Shown here in pieces: positions 7,934 through 17,703 of a stretch of 57,187 bases of DNA. A program made the position numbers and the translations under genes. The stretch comes from Verrucomicrobiota bacterium (GTDB lineage: Bacteria; Verrucomicrobiota; Verrucomicrobiae; Limisphaerales; UBA11358): positions 1 to 57,187 of the forward strand of contig JACZKP010000077.1 in assembly GCA_014860005.1 (NCBI GenBank), given 5' to 3'. The notes beneath the pieces are model-generated. The model saw only the letters and a program-made list of their open reading frames with translations. It was not told the origin of the DNA and did not search any database. Every line of letters starts with the position of its first letter. Position 1 is the stretch's first letter.

Positions 7934-9525
7934 CCTTTTTCGGTTGGCGCGCAGACGAAATCCACTTGGAGAAATCTGCGGTCAATCATCCCGCGCACCA
8001 GGCCCACGAAATCCTCCAACTTGAAACCTTCCGGCAGTTCGTCCGCCGCCCGTGCGGCTTCGAAAACCTGCGCCACCGATTTGTCACCCGTCAGGCGGGC
8101 CACCAGCGGCACAACCCACGCATCGGGACGCAGTGCCGCCCGGAAGCCTTCCTCAATCTCAAACACGAATTCAGCCGGCACCAGCGCGCCTTCGCGAACA
8201 ACGTGACGCGCCGTTAACAGGAGTTGCGGCGCAAACCCGGGCCGCGACTCCGCCAGCCAATCCTCAATTCCCGGCCGGCGGCAATGACGTCTCCAGGCCA
8301 ATAGTCTTTCAAAATCATGGGCGACTGCCGTGGGTGTCATCCAGATACGGAACGGTTCTTGAGCATTGGCTTCAGTCAGGCGCCGGATCACGGTCGCTCC
8401 ATAAACGAATTGTCGCGTGCCCAACGCCCGCAGCCGCTCAAAAACCTGACGGGCCTCAGCGTCGCCGATATTCTGCCCGCGCTTGCGCATGGATTCGACG
8501 ACTTCCGCCACGGTCAAAACTTTCTCCAAGCCGAAAATCACGTCGAACTCATCCGCGGCGGCGCCCAACCACTCGCGCACCCGACGTTCAAACGACGCGT
8601 CCTCCGTGTCGCGGGCCACACACAGGATGACGCACGTCCCGCCCGGACGCAGATGCGCGGGCAGCCCTTCAACAACACGGCGCGTCACTTCCTCGCCGGT
8701 GTCGCCTCCGTCGCGATAGACCATGTTCGGCCCCGTCGTGGGAACAAACGGCGGATGGGCGGAAATCAAATCGAATTGCCGTCCCTGCACCGGCGCGTAG
8801 AGATCGCCACACAAACATTCCGCCGGCACGTTGTTCAAACGCACATTGAACTCAGCGAAGATGGTTGAGCGCGCAGTCAGATCCGCGGTTGCCACCGCGC
8901 GGGCCGTTCGCGACAAGTGCAGCGCGCCAATGCCCGAACCACCGCAAAGGTCCAGCGCCTCGCCCCGTGGAGTAGTAGCGGTAGGCAACTGGTAGGTGGG
9001 ATCGTGCGTTACTCCACGGGGCGAGCCTTCGCACACTTCCGGCAACAACTTCAGGAATCGCAAGGTTCCGGCGTAGATGGCCGGGAACACCACATCCTCG
9101 GGCGGCGTGTATGGTTCGCCATCAGGATCATCGCGGCGATCCGAAATCATTACCCATCCATCCGCCGGATAAACCCAGACCGGACACACCACCGTTGTGG
9201 AATCCTTTTTCGCTGCCCGCAACAGTCCAAGCGACTGGAATGATGCAAAAGTCTCCGCCCCGCAGATGGCACGCGACTCTGATTCTGCAGCGGGCAGTCC
9301 CCGGATGAATATCTGGATACACCAATGCAGCGGTGCGGCCATGCCGTCAGGCTTGAAATCCTCCCACCGCACGCGGCCCAAATCGCTCATGTCACCCATG
9401 CCCAAGACACGGCAAAGCGTCGCGTCATCGAAAGCGGCTCGATGAAAGAATTCCCGAACCCGGGCGAATTCGTCCGGCGGGCCAATACGCAGCGGGCAGT
9501 CCGCGGCAGCGGCAGAGTGAGCCAT
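7930..9525 (-). CDS. SAM-dependent methyltransferase, small-molecule/N-methyltransferase type
   Basis: A 531-residue predicted methyltransferase. Motif I is LDLCGGSGIGALHLS and a motif IV-like SAHPPFVP occupies the place of the (N/D)PPY signature of N- and rRNA/protein-glutamine methyltransferases. An N-terminal helical domain of about 170 residues precedes it and a C-terminal domain of about 200 residues follows. Residues about 167-189, just before motif I, are encoded by a palindromic repeat (8959-9025) that leaves the frame open. The gene follows tssA by 8 bases and is probably co-transcribed with it. It converges on and overlaps by 4 bases the other methyltransferase. Substrate unknown. 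Confidence 0.82.
   Translation of the reverse strand: MAHSAAAADCPLRIGPPDEFARVREFFHRAAFDDATLCRVLGMGDMSDLGRVRWEDFKPDGMAAPLHWCIQIFIRGLPAAESESRAICGAETFASFQSLGLLRAAKKDSTTVVCPVWVYPADGWVMISDRRDDPDGEPYTPPEDVVFPAIYAGTLRFLKLLPEVCEGSPRGVTHDPTYQLPTATTPRGEALDLCGGSGIGALHLSRTARAVATADLTARSTIFAEFNVRLNNVPAECLCGDLYAPVQGRQFDLISAHPPFVPTTGPNMVYRDGGDTGEEVTRRVVEGLPAHLRPGGTCVILCVARDTEDASFERRVREWLGAAADEFDVIFGLEKVLTVAEVVESMRKRGQNIGDAEARQVFERLRALGTRQFVYGATVIRRLTEANAQEPFRIWMTPTAVAHDFERLLAWRRHCRRPGIEDWLAESRPGFAPQLLLTARHVVREGALVPAEFVFEIEEGFRAALRPDAWVVPLVARLTGDKSVAQVFEAARAADELPEGFKLEDFVGLVRGMIDRRFLQVDFVCAPTEKG
8959..9025. repeat. Palindromic repeat inside a methyltransferase gene
   Basis: Two 16-base arms, CTCGCCCCGTGGAGTA and its exact reverse complement, flank about 35 bases that encode a peptide without obvious conservation (HDPTYQLPTA). 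It lies immediately before the SAM-binding motif. It has the same architecture as the palindromes in other genes of this window, although the arm sequence differs. Confidence 0.75.
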
Positions 9526-9533
9526 GGATTGCG

Positions 9534-10631
9534 TTATTCGGTTGGTGCTTCCGAAGATGCGGCGGCTTCGTCTATCGCCGTTCCCATGCTGGGACGCAGG
9601 GCATCCACATTGGCCAGGCTCAGTTCCTGCATTGCCTGAACGAAGTTCATCGTCGCAAGCTTCTGCGCGCGCCGGAGCAGATACGGCACCGGACTGGACG
9701 GTTCAACCTGCCGGTAGTAATCACAGATACTGTCAATCGCGCGCACCACATCCTCGCGCGAACGCACCGAACCGCTGATAAAGATGCCCGCGGAGGCTGC
9801 GCCGCCAGTCGCGCCCTCGACACTCTCGCCCCCAGCAATTGCCGGCCCGGACTCCGCGCCTGCACTGCCTGGCAAATAAGGGTTCAGCGCTGCGAGCAAT
9901 TCCTTGAGCGTGCTTTGCAGAACCTCGAAACTGATGGTGTTGCCCGCTCCCAGCGTGGTGGTAAGCAACTCGTCAATCCCGCGCGCCGCTTCCAGCGCTT
10001 CTTCGACGGCTTGATGCGTCGCGACGATGCGGTCAGTCCCGGAATCGCGGATGGCTGCCGCCAGCTTCGCGGGGTCGGGCACATCTTTCGGGGCGCCTTC
10101 CACGCCGGCATCCCTCTGTTTCGCGGCCTGAAGTTGCTCCAACGTGATTGGTGGCGCTCCTTTAGGCTGGCAGATTGGCGCGGCATAAAGATAGTCCACA
10201 ATCATCAGCCAGCCGCTGACCGATCCGCGCGCCGCCGTCAGCGCACCCAGGATGTTCAGCCGCTGGGTGGGATCGTTGTTGTCTTCCGGATCCAACAATG
10301 GATAGACATTCGGCCAATACTGCTCCAACAAACCTCGCACCAGTTGCAGCCCATCGCGGAAGCCCGCCAGGCCGCCGGTCTTGAGCCACGCGCAGCAGAG
10401 CATCAACGCCACGCGGAGGTTCTTGGAATGGCCGAGGAACGCCACGCTCTTGTCCTGAAGCATCCGCCACTCCGGCGGTTCGGCCGGCTTGACAATCGAA
10501 CCCATCTCCACCTCGGGTTTGCCCTTGAGCAGGGTTTCCAATTCATCCAGGCGCGGGTCGTACGAAAGGTCGGCGCCACAGGGTTGATCCGCCGATACCG
10601 GTTGGAGCAGTTTTTCAACAAGTTCGTTCAT
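9534..10631 (-). CDS. tssA: T6SS protein TssA (ImpA N-terminal domain)
   Basis: TssA caps the growing tail tube and sheath and organises baseplate priming. The 365-residue product carries an ImpA_N domain: the N-terminal LLQPVSADQPCGADLSYDPR segment, PEWRMLQDKSVAFLGHSKNL, then LRVALMLCCAWLKTGGLAGF and LEQYWPNVYPLLDPEDNNDP, all signature stretches. A glycine/serine-rich linker (about residues 258-285) joins a short C-terminal domain with an SICDYYRQVEPSSPVPYLLRR motif, as in the short TssA1 class. It lies between the tagF fusion and the second methyltransferase, all leftward. Confidence 0.93.
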   Translation of the reverse strand: MNELVEKLLQPVSADQPCGADLSYDPRLDELETLLKGKPEVEMGSIVKPAEPPEWRMLQDKSVAFLGHSKNLRVALMLCCAWLKTGGLAGFRDGLQLVRGLLEQYWPNVYPLLDPEDNNDPTQRLNILGALTAARGSVSGWLMIVDYLYAAPICQPKGAPPITLEQLQAAKQRDAGVEGAPKDVPDPAKLAAAIRDSGTDRIVATHQAVEEALEAARGIDELLTTTLGAGNTISFEVLQSTLKELLAALNPYLPGSAGAESGPAIAGGESVEGATGGAASAGIFISGSVRSREDVVRAIDSICDYYRQVEPSSPVPYLLRRAQKLATMNFVQAMQELSLANVDALRPSMGTAIDEAAASSEAPTE

Positions 10632-10715
10632 GGTGATTTTTGTGTTGGACGGGCCGATTTCGGTTAAGTGCCCGGTTGTCCGTGTGCGCTGTGCGTGGCT
10701 GTCGCATGGCTCGGT

Positions 10716-13226
10716 CTAAGGCCAGTATCGGATGCCTTCCTTCAGTTTCTTGAGATTCTTGTCACGGTCCTCTGCCTCGAGCCAGCCACCCGCCCGCAAC
10801 TGCTGCTCGAGGTTGTTCACCAATTGCAGGTACTCCTCACGCTGCGCGCTAATGGAACCAACAATCGGTGTGGCATCCCGGGCAGCTTGCGATTGAATTT
10901 TTGGATCGCGCGCTCGCAGGATGTTGAACCGCACCAATAATATCTCCAGTTGCGTATCGAGTTCCTCCAGCCGTTTTTTACCGGATTGATCGTCCTGCTG
11001 ACTCTTGCGCTCTCGAATCTTGTCAGCCAATGAACTGAAGGCCTCGTTGCCAGGATGGGCGGCGGTCAAGGCAAGAGCCTTGTCCAGTTGTCCCTGCTCA
11101 AACGCCGCCTGTGCTTCCTCCAGATCCTTCGCCACGGTGGCTCGCGCTTTCAAATTCGTGGCGGTAGAATCACCAGCTTTGATTTCCAGCGCCGTGTTAG
11201 CCTGCGCGATTACGCTGGCGTATTCCTTCCGGTCGAACGCAGCTTGCGCTGTAGCAATCGCCTTTTGAAAGTTACTCTCCCGCTCCGCCTCGGCCGCGAT
11301 CTCGCGCTGCCTGGCTTCGGTTTCCGTCTTCAGTTTCGCGGCGGCGGCATCGTCGGGTTTGATGCCGAGGGCCGCGTTGGCCTGCGCCAGGGCGACGGAA
11401 AAATTCTTCCCCGCGAAGGCCGCGGTTCCCTCCCGCATCGCGGTTTCGTACTTCTGCTCGTTTTGGGCAAACTCCGCCAGCGCCCGTTTCGCCTCGGCGA
11501 TCAACTTCGTGGCTGCGCTGTCGTTGGGTTTTAGCTTCAGACCCGCCTCGGCCTTTGCCACGACTTCCGCGTATGCCTTCCGTTCGAGCGCAGCGTTGGC
11601 CCCTTTGATCAACGTTTCATATTCCTGCTCCAACGCCGCCACGGCCTCCATTTTCCCCTTCGCTTCGTTCTTAAGTTTCGTTGCCTCCGGGTCGTTGGCT
11701 TTGACGCCCAGCGCCAGGTCCGCCTGAGCCACGGCGTTGGCATAATCCTGGCGCTCAAACGCCGTCCGCCCTTCTCGCAACGCGGCCTCGTAGCGCTGCT
11801 CCTGCTGCTGCGCGGTGGCGGCGGCCATCTCGATTCGGTCGCGTGCTTCAGCCGCCAGTTCCTTCGCCGCTGCGTCGCCCGACTTGCTTTGCAGCGCGGC
11901 GTTTGCCTGATTCAGCGTCTCCGCAAAATCTTTTCGTTCAAACGCAGCCCTCGCCGCAGTCATTGCGGCGGTGTAGTCGGCCTCTGATTGTGCGGGATTG
12001 GCGGGCTGGGAGGACGCCGGCGTGGATTTTTTCTCGCTTGAATCCGGCTTGCTCCCTTGAGTTGTTGATCCGCTTCCACCGGCGAAGAACCACCAAGCGG
12101 CCCCGGCCGCCAGCAGAATCGCGCCAATGCCGAAGAATCTGGCCAGCAATCCCCCGCGCTTTGGCGCCGTAGATTTGGCCCCATCTGCGCGCTTCGGTGC
12201 CGCCGCCGGTGGCGGGGCAATGGTGGTCGGTTTTTCGCGGATTGCGGCGGGTCGTTCGGTCCCCAGAAACTTTGCCTCTCTCTCTTCCAACCGAAGCTTC
12301 AAGTCCGGCGCCGTCTCGTAAGGGATCTGCGTGGCCAGCGGCAGCGCCGCTGATGAGGCTTGCAGGCAGAAAAAATTGTCGCTCTCCGGTTCACCAATGA
12401 TGGCGTCCAGCCAATCCACCGCCGGACGCGAGATCAACAAGACTGGCATCGCCGCCGGGAGCAAAGAATGAAGGAAGGCGGCCCACAGGACGAGCGCTTC
12501 ACCGGGTGAATCGCTGGCCAGTGGCAGCCGGATATGACATGGCCGCAAATCGGCTTTGGCGGAGGAACTTGACGTGCCGCCACGCCCGGAATTGCCCAGC
12601 GCGTTGTCGAGTTCATGCATGATGCGCAGAAGGCCAACGCGGTCAGGTCCAAATTCGGGGCGTTCGAGAAATCGCCGGCGCATCTCAACGGAAAGGCTCA
12701 ATGGCGACGGCGCCGCCGCCCGGCCCGCCAGCATCGCGCGAAGCCGCTCTTGAACGGTTCTACAATCGGCCGAGACGGTTTGCGCCTCCTGGGTGGACCG
12801 GCACGCCTCGCGCAATCGTTCCAATTCAGGCGGGATGCCCGCCAACATCTGGCCGGGCGCGACCCCTTCGCCGTCGGCGCAAATCACCATGGGGTACTTC
12901 GATCGCCCTTTGCGATCCACCGAGGACCAGAAGCGGCCCAGAACCAAGTGACCGGAGAGCAGCCACAGAAAGGCGTGATCAAATCCTTCGACGCGTTTCT
13001 CCGGCGGGAGTTTTTCCCACGCGCCGGTGTCAATCTGACGGCCAATGCCGTCCACGTAAAGCACCTGCTTGATGCGCGCCAGCACATCTGTCTCCAACCC
13101 GATGCCGGGGATGTGGTCGTCCCAGCCGGGATGTTTGCCGAAAGCGGCGACCGTGAGGCGCGGCTCAACTCCTTCCGTGCCTGTGCGCCCGCCCGGGCTT
13201 GCCAGTCGTTGGAAGAAATCTTTCAT
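10716..13226 (-). CDS. tagF: TagF-like protein fused to a membrane segment and TPR-like repeats
   Basis: TagF is a post-translational repressor of T6SS assembly. The 836-residue product has a TagF (DUF2094) N-terminus: AAFGKHPGWDDHIPGIG, then GFDHAFLWLLSGHLVLGRFW and YPMVICADG (residues about 25-120). After a proline-rich linker there is one membrane segment (FGIGAILLAAGAAWWFFAGG, about residue 370). Five repeats of about 57-60 residues follow, each of the form Y-x-A-M-x-x-x-A-A-F-x-x-K-x-(Y/F). A C-terminal module (10716-10950) contains FNILRARDPK and QLRAGGWLEAEDR. The repeats and the module recur in the pseudokinase at 25261. The ATG at 13226, 25 bases after tssM, is chosen. Normal TagF lacks these extensions. 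Confidence 0.82.
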   Translation of the reverse strand: MKDFFQRLASPGGRTGTEGVEPRLTVAAFGKHPGWDDHIPGIGLETDVLARIKQVLYVDGIGRQIDTGAWEKLPPEKRVEGFDHAFLWLLSGHLVLGRFWSSVDRKGRSKYPMVICADGEGVAPGQMLAGIPPELERLREACRSTQEAQTVSADCRTVQERLRAMLAGRAAAPSPLSLSVEMRRRFLERPEFGPDRVGLLRIMHELDNALGNSGRGGTSSSSAKADLRPCHIRLPLASDSPGEALVLWAAFLHSLLPAAMPVLLISRPAVDWLDAIIGEPESDNFFCLQASSAALPLATQIPYETAPDLKLRLEEREAKFLGTERPAAIREKPTTIAPPPAAAPKRADGAKSTAPKRGGLLARFFGIGAILLAAGAAWWFFAGGSGSTTQGSKPDSSEKKSTPASSQPANPAQSEADYTAAMTAARAAFERKDFAETLNQANAALQSKSGDAAAKELAAEARDRIEMAAATAQQQEQRYEAALREGRTAFERQDYANAVAQADLALGVKANDPEATKLKNEAKGKMEAVAALEQEYETLIKGANAALERKAYAEVVAKAEAGLKLKPNDSAATKLIAEAKRALAEFAQNEQKYETAMREGTAAFAGKNFSVALAQANAALGIKPDDAAAAKLKTETEARQREIAAEAERESNFQKAIATAQAAFDRKEYASVIAQANTALEIKAGDSTATNLKARATVAKDLEEAQAAFEQGQLDKALALTAAHPGNEAFSSLADKIRERKSQQDDQSGKKRLEELDTQLEILLVRFNILRARDPKIQSQAARDATPIVGSISAQREEYLQLVNNLEQQLRAGGWLEAEDRDKNLKKLKEGIRYWP

Positions 13227-13251
13227 CGCACCGGCTTGAGGGTTTTCATGC

Positions 13252-16200
13252 TTACGGCTTGGGCCACTCTTCGACTTTAGGCAGCGGGCGCGCCAGGCGC
13301 ACTTCGAAAACCGCATTGCCGCGCATGTTTTGTTGCGTCGCTTCGAGTGGAATGCTGATTCGCCAGTGGGCGCCGTTTTCCTGGCGCGAAGCCTTGCCGT
13401 CACGGATCATTTGCAGCAAACCCCAATCGGCTTGATCGAGCGCCTTGACCTCGGAAGCAGCGTCGCTTTCCAGCCGCCGGAAGGAAATCTTTAGCCCGCG
13501 ATCCACCAAGCCTTTCCCCAACGGAAGCTCGCGTGGACGCGTGATATCCACCCACCCCGACTCCGTCCCCCCAATTGAAACTTGAACCATACGATACACA
13601 TTGATGATGTTCCGGTCATGCTCCTGCGCCGGCGCCGGCGTCAGGAAGAAAACCTCCATCTCGGTCAACTTGTCGGTGCTGTCCACGAGGGCGTTCACGA
13701 TGTTCTTGTATGGATTCCGGGCAAGCTGACGAATCGCCTGTTCGCCGGCGGGGAATGACTGCCAAACCGGATCGGTCAACTCCTGCTCCAGTGTGTTAAG
13801 GGTCTGTCTCAACTGCAACAAGCCAGCAGCATCAAGCGCCGCGCCGGGGCTCAGCACGACGGGAAATTTGAGTCTGGTTTGAATCTGGCTCGTATAAGCT
13901 TCGGTGTAGCGTTGGACGGCCTGCTTGCGGGCAGCCTCGAGCGAACTGCGCACCACGCCAAGCTTCCCGGCCTGGTCCGCCAGTTTCTCCGGACCTGCGG
14001 CCAGGTCGGCGGAAACTTTGCCGTACCAGAAATTTGCATTGGTCACGTCGCGAAGACTCCGGACGCCCGTCGCCAGCGTGAACAGTTTATTCGTGGCATA
14101 CGCGACATAATTATCCACAAACCGCTCCCGGAGCTGGCGCTCTGACTGGCCGGCAATACGCTGGCAGGCATTCGAGGCCGAGTCGGCGTACGCTCCACTG
14201 TATTGGACCAGTCCTGCCCGGAACTGATCGGCGGTTTGTTTCAAGCGGGCAAACCGTTTCCATTCATCCCCGAGCATAAGATCGTCGGCGTCCACGTTCT
14301 CCGAAGCCAAATCGCAACCGCCGCGATACAACGTCCAACGCAACTCGTACGCTGACGGACCGCCGCCCGGCGAAGGCAACAAGTAATTGGTGTCGAGGTC
14401 GGTTAATCCGCTGCTGCGGGCCATGTAATTCGAGCGCACCACGCGCGCAGCTTCGGAAGCAAATTGCTTCACTTGCTGGCCGATATCCGCAAACAAACCG
14501 CTGGTCTTGGTCGTGTCGGGCAGCCTGCCGGCAATGTCCTGGAAGAACTGTTCCGAAGCGCTGCGGGCCGTTTTCTCCATGGACTGGTAAACGCCCGTCA
14601 GGTTGGTCACTGACCCGGCCACGTGATTGGTGGCCGCCAGCAACGCACGGGTCCGGTCCTCCACCGTTTTCTTGGCGGGCGCCAACTCCCGCGTCAATCG
14701 TCCGCAGGAATCATCCGGCTTGGCGAGCCACTGCAACTCAAGGCGCTGATAATTGGTGAGGGCCTCGGTCAGAGTGTTCGCCAACTCCAACTCCTCCAGG
14801 ATGCGGTTCTCGTTGCTTTGATTGGCTTTCTTCAGGCTCTCCAGCCCTTTGCCAATGGCCGGGTTGTCGGCCAGCCGTTCTCCGCCAAGCAGGAACGGTG
14901 GCGGCCACTCGCCAGCCCCGCCGCCTTTGTCGGAATAAGTCTGCGAAAATACCCCCCCCAGATCGGTGCCCGCACGGCCAGGCTCGGCTTCCGTGAGATA
15001 CGCAACGAAGGATTCGAGATACTTCGCGGCCGTATTGGTGTCGGCGATATTTCCGCGATCAGCAGCCACGCGATCCGCTTCCAGACGAATCAGGGAGAGC
15101 AGCGCTTCGCGATGCCGTTCCACCGCCTGGGGATTCGCCGCGTCCAGTTCCTTCCGCTGAATCTTGTTCCGGGTCTGTACGACGAGCGGCTTGAGCACGC
15201 CGTGTTCAAAAAGAATTCGCTGGGCCAGCGGTCGGTCTTTGGCCCCGCGCAGTCCGGCCCAATAGACCGGCTTGAAAATCAGCCCCACCGTGAGCGGCTG
15301 CCCGGCGAGTTCACTGAGCCGCCGATGGTATTCCACCAGGGTCAAATCACCGCCGGTCACCTCAACCAAATTGGTGCCGGTGTAGGAAAACTTGAAAACG
15401 TCATCTGTCCCGGCACGAACGATCGCGGGCGACCAGATGCCCTGTTCCCAGCCTTTGGCGCCCGCCTGCCAGTACGAAGACTCAGCCAGCACGCTGCGTT
15501 TCAAACTACGATACGAGAAACCCGAAAATACCAATAGGAGCAACAAAGCCACGCCTGCGGTACCAAAAATGGCAATCTGCCGCTTGCGCAGCATTTGCAG
15601 CGTGTTCGTGGCCCGCGTGACCAGACCGCTCTCGCGGAAGACTTTCTCGGTGAACAAGTCGCGCAGGAAGAACGAACGGTTCTTCTCCCAACTGCGGTCC
15701 TCCGGCAGTTGATCCACCGACAAACCGGTGGCCAGTGCGATGGCTTCGTCCAGCGCCTTGCCCTCGCGCATGGAGGATGTGAAATAAATGCCGCGCAGGA
15801 ACACGGGCTTGGCCGACCACTCGCCAGCCACGAAAACGGTTTCGAGATAACGCCGGAGGCGCGGCACCAGGCGCATCACACTTTCCGGCAAAGCGAACAG
15901 CGCGTCCACCTCGTCCAGTCGGCGGGTGATGCCCGCACCCTGGCCAAGCGGCTGAGGGTTCTTGAAGAATTGGACGGTATCGCCACCGAGGCGGCCCGTG
16001 CCCGTAGTCTCGCGCAGGAGAGCCATGCGGCGGCGACGCAGGCGGTCAGCCACACTCTTGAGATGCTGCTCCACCATGTCCGGGCGGAAGTGCGAATCCA
16101 GCGGCTCGGGATTGGACCAACCGAACATCTGATGCTGCAACAGCGGGTCCTCGATGTTGTCAAAGAACTCGCGGAAACCCGTGAGCAAATCGGCTTTCGT

Positions 16201-16950
16201 CACGAGCAAATACACCGGGAAGCGAACATCCAACGTGCGCTGAATGAGGTCCAGTTGCTGGGCCAGGCGGCTGGCTTTCTCCGAAATTTTGTCCGCCGAA
16301 TCCTTGATGAGGCTCTCGATGGACAGCACCAGAAACAGACCGTTGATGGGACACTGCGGACGGGCGCGTTTGAGCAGCCGCAAAAACTCACGCCACTCCG
16401 GCGCCTCCGCCGCCTGCGCTTCGTTGAAGATCATTGAGCCGGCGGTGTCGAGAATGATGCCACGGTTGGTGAACCACCAATCCATGTTTACCGTGCCGCC
16501 GGACCCCTGCAACTCATCCTGGAGTCCCGGCGGGAACTCCACGCCGGAATGGCGGATGGCTTCGGACTTTCCGGAGCCGGGTTCGCCGATGATCACATAC
16601 CAAGGCAGTTTGTAGATGTCCTTGCCCCGGCTCTTGAACTCCTGCAAGCCCGTTTGAAATTTCTGCCGCAGTTTGTCCAGCGCCGCGCGCTTGTTCGGAT
16701 CGCTGATGGACTTGGGAGCCGCGGCGGTCTGGGCTTCGATGGCGGAGGAGAATTTCTCCCGCTGACGTTTTGCGCGAACGCGCCGCCACAAATAGTAGCC
16801 GCCAAAAAACAGAACGAACAGGACGACGATCGCAACCCCGACCCAGATACCGAAGGGCCGGGGCAGCATCACGACCGCCGCCACACCGCCCAAACCGACG
16901 GCGGCCAGCGAGCCTTTCACCAATGCGCCAATTCGTGATTCGTAATCCAT
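13252..16950 (-). CDS. tssM: T6SS membrane complex protein TssM (IcmF)
   Basis: TssM is the inner-membrane core of the T6SS trans-envelope complex. The 1232-residue product has two N-terminal membrane segments (about 11-30 and 34-54), then a cytoplasmic domain with a Walker A motif GEPGSGKS (about residues 122-129). A third membrane segment (FGTAGVALLLLLVFSGFSY, about 455-480) precedes a long periplasmic region that would bind TssJ. The domain order and length are those of the family. The ATG at 16950 is chosen because MDYESRIGAL directly precedes the first membrane helix. It lies 48 bases after tssL and 25 before tagF. An intact Walker A implies NTP binding, which is not universal in TssM. 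Confidence 0.95.
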   Translation of the reverse strand: MDYESRIGALVKGSLAAVGLGGVAAVVMLPRPFGIWVGVAIVVLFVLFFGGYYLWRRVRAKRQREKFSSAIEAQTAAAPKSISDPNKRAALDKLRQKFQTGLQEFKSRGKDIYKLPWYVIIGEPGSGKSEAIRHSGVEFPPGLQDELQGSGGTVNMDWWFTNRGIILDTAGSMIFNEAQAAEAPEWREFLRLLKRARPQCPINGLFLVLSIESLIKDSADKISEKASRLAQQLDLIQRTLDVRFPVYLLVTKADLLTGFREFFDNIEDPLLQHQMFGWSNPEPLDSHFRPDMVEQHLKSVADRLRRRRMALLRETTGTGRLGGDTVQFFKNPQPLGQGAGITRRLDEVDALFALPESVMRLVPRLRRYLETVFVAGEWSAKPVFLRGIYFTSSMREGKALDEAIALATGLSVDQLPEDRSWEKNRSFFLRDLFTEKVFRESGLVTRATNTLQMLRKRQIAIFGTAGVALLLLLVFSGFSYRSLKRSVLAESSYWQAGAKGWEQGIWSPAIVRAGTDDVFKFSYTGTNLVEVTGGDLTLVEYHRRLSELAGQPLTVGLIFKPVYWAGLRGAKDRPLAQRILFEHGVLKPLVVQTRNKIQRKELDAANPQAVERHREALLSLIRLEADRVAADRGNIADTNTAAKYLESFVAYLTEAEPGRAGTDLGGVFSQTYSDKGGGAGEWPPPFLLGGERLADNPAIGKGLESLKKANQSNENRILEELELANTLTEALTNYQRLELQWLAKPDDSCGRLTRELAPAKKTVEDRTRALLAATNHVAGSVTNLTGVYQSMEKTARSASEQFFQDIAGRLPDTTKTSGLFADIGQQVKQFASEAARVVRSNYMARSSGLTDLDTNYLLPSPGGGPSAYELRWTLYRGGCDLASENVDADDLMLGDEWKRFARLKQTADQFRAGLVQYSGAYADSASNACQRIAGQSERQLRERFVDNYVAYATNKLFTLATGVRSLRDVTNANFWYGKVSADLAAGPEKLADQAGKLGVVRSSLEAARKQAVQRYTEAYTSQIQTRLKFPVVLSPGAALDAAGLLQLRQTLNTLEQELTDPVWQSFPAGEQAIRQLARNPYKNIVNALVDSTDKLTEMEVFFLTPAPAQEHDRNIINVYRMVQVSIGGTESGWVDITRPRELPLGKGLVDRGLKISFRRLESDAASEVKALDQADWGLLQMIRDGKASRQENGAHWRISIPLEATQQNMRGNAVFEVRLARPLPKVEEWPKP

Positions 16951-16998
16951 AATGATTCCATCCAACTTCCGGCCGTGGCCGGGCCAACGCTGCACGCG

Positions 16999-17703
16999 TT
17001 AACGGTCGCCGGTTTCACCTTTCTTGCCTTCTTCCATGATCCTGTCCACCGACACGGTGAGTTCCGACACGGCCCGGGCATAAAGGGCGTAATAGACCAC
17101 CAGCACGCTCAGGCTCAGGAACAGGAAGACAATCGCCACGAGAATGATCTTGTTGCTGGGCGGTTCAGTCAGGACGCGGGAGTCAGTGTGCTGATAGGCC
17201 TCTTCGCTGATCTTGGTGCGCGGGTCGCTGTCAATCCACTGCCGGATGCGCGGAAAGATCTGTTCCATGTAGCGGCGGATTTGTTCGGGCTGGGATACGT
17301 ACATGCCGGTGAAGCCCAGGCCCAGGCAGGTGTAATAAACGGCGAGACGCTCCACGGCTTCTTCGCTGGTGTCGGTGATGTCCTGCTCCAGAAAATCGAA
17401 GAACCGTTCGTCGCCGGCCAGTTCGTTGCGCTCCTTGGCCAGACGGTTCTCGGCCCACTGCGCAGCAAATTTGAGGCGGCTGGTGCAGATCACATTGTCC
17501 ACAAAGAAGATCATGGGCAATTCCAGCCGCTGCACCTGATTGAGCAGGCGCACGTCCGAGGCGGCCCCGCGGCCGGCTTCATCCAGCAGTTGTTTCAACT
17601 CCGCGCGCACCCGCGCATACTCCGGTTGCACCTGGGTCCTGGCCACGCGGTTCAAACGGGAAACGTATTGAAACAGGTTTTCGTAAAGTTCGAGCAGTTT
17701 CAT
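16999..17703 (-). CDS. tssL: T6SS membrane complex protein TssL (DotU)
   Basis: TssL is the small inner-membrane partner of TssM. The 234-residue product begins MKLLELYENLFQYVSRLNR and has an NQVQRLELPMIFFVDNVICT segment and an LAVYYTCLGLGFTGMY segment, typical of the DotU domain. One C-terminal membrane helix follows (IILVAIVFLFLSLSVLVVYY, about 190-210) with a short periplasmic tail. No OmpA-like peptidoglycan-binding domain is fused to it. The start overlaps the tssK stop by 4 bases, indicating coupled translation. Confidence 0.93.
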   Translation of the reverse strand: MKLLELYENLFQYVSRLNRVARTQVQPEYARVRAELKQLLDEAGRGAASDVRLLNQVQRLELPMIFFVDNVICTSRLKFAAQWAENRLAKERNELAGDERFFDFLEQDITDTSEEAVERLAVYYTCLGLGFTGMYVSQPEQIRRYMEQIFPRIRQWIDSDPRTKISEEAYQHTDSRVLTEPPSNKIILVAIVFLFLSLSVLVVYYALYARAVSELTVSVDRIMEEGKKGETGDR

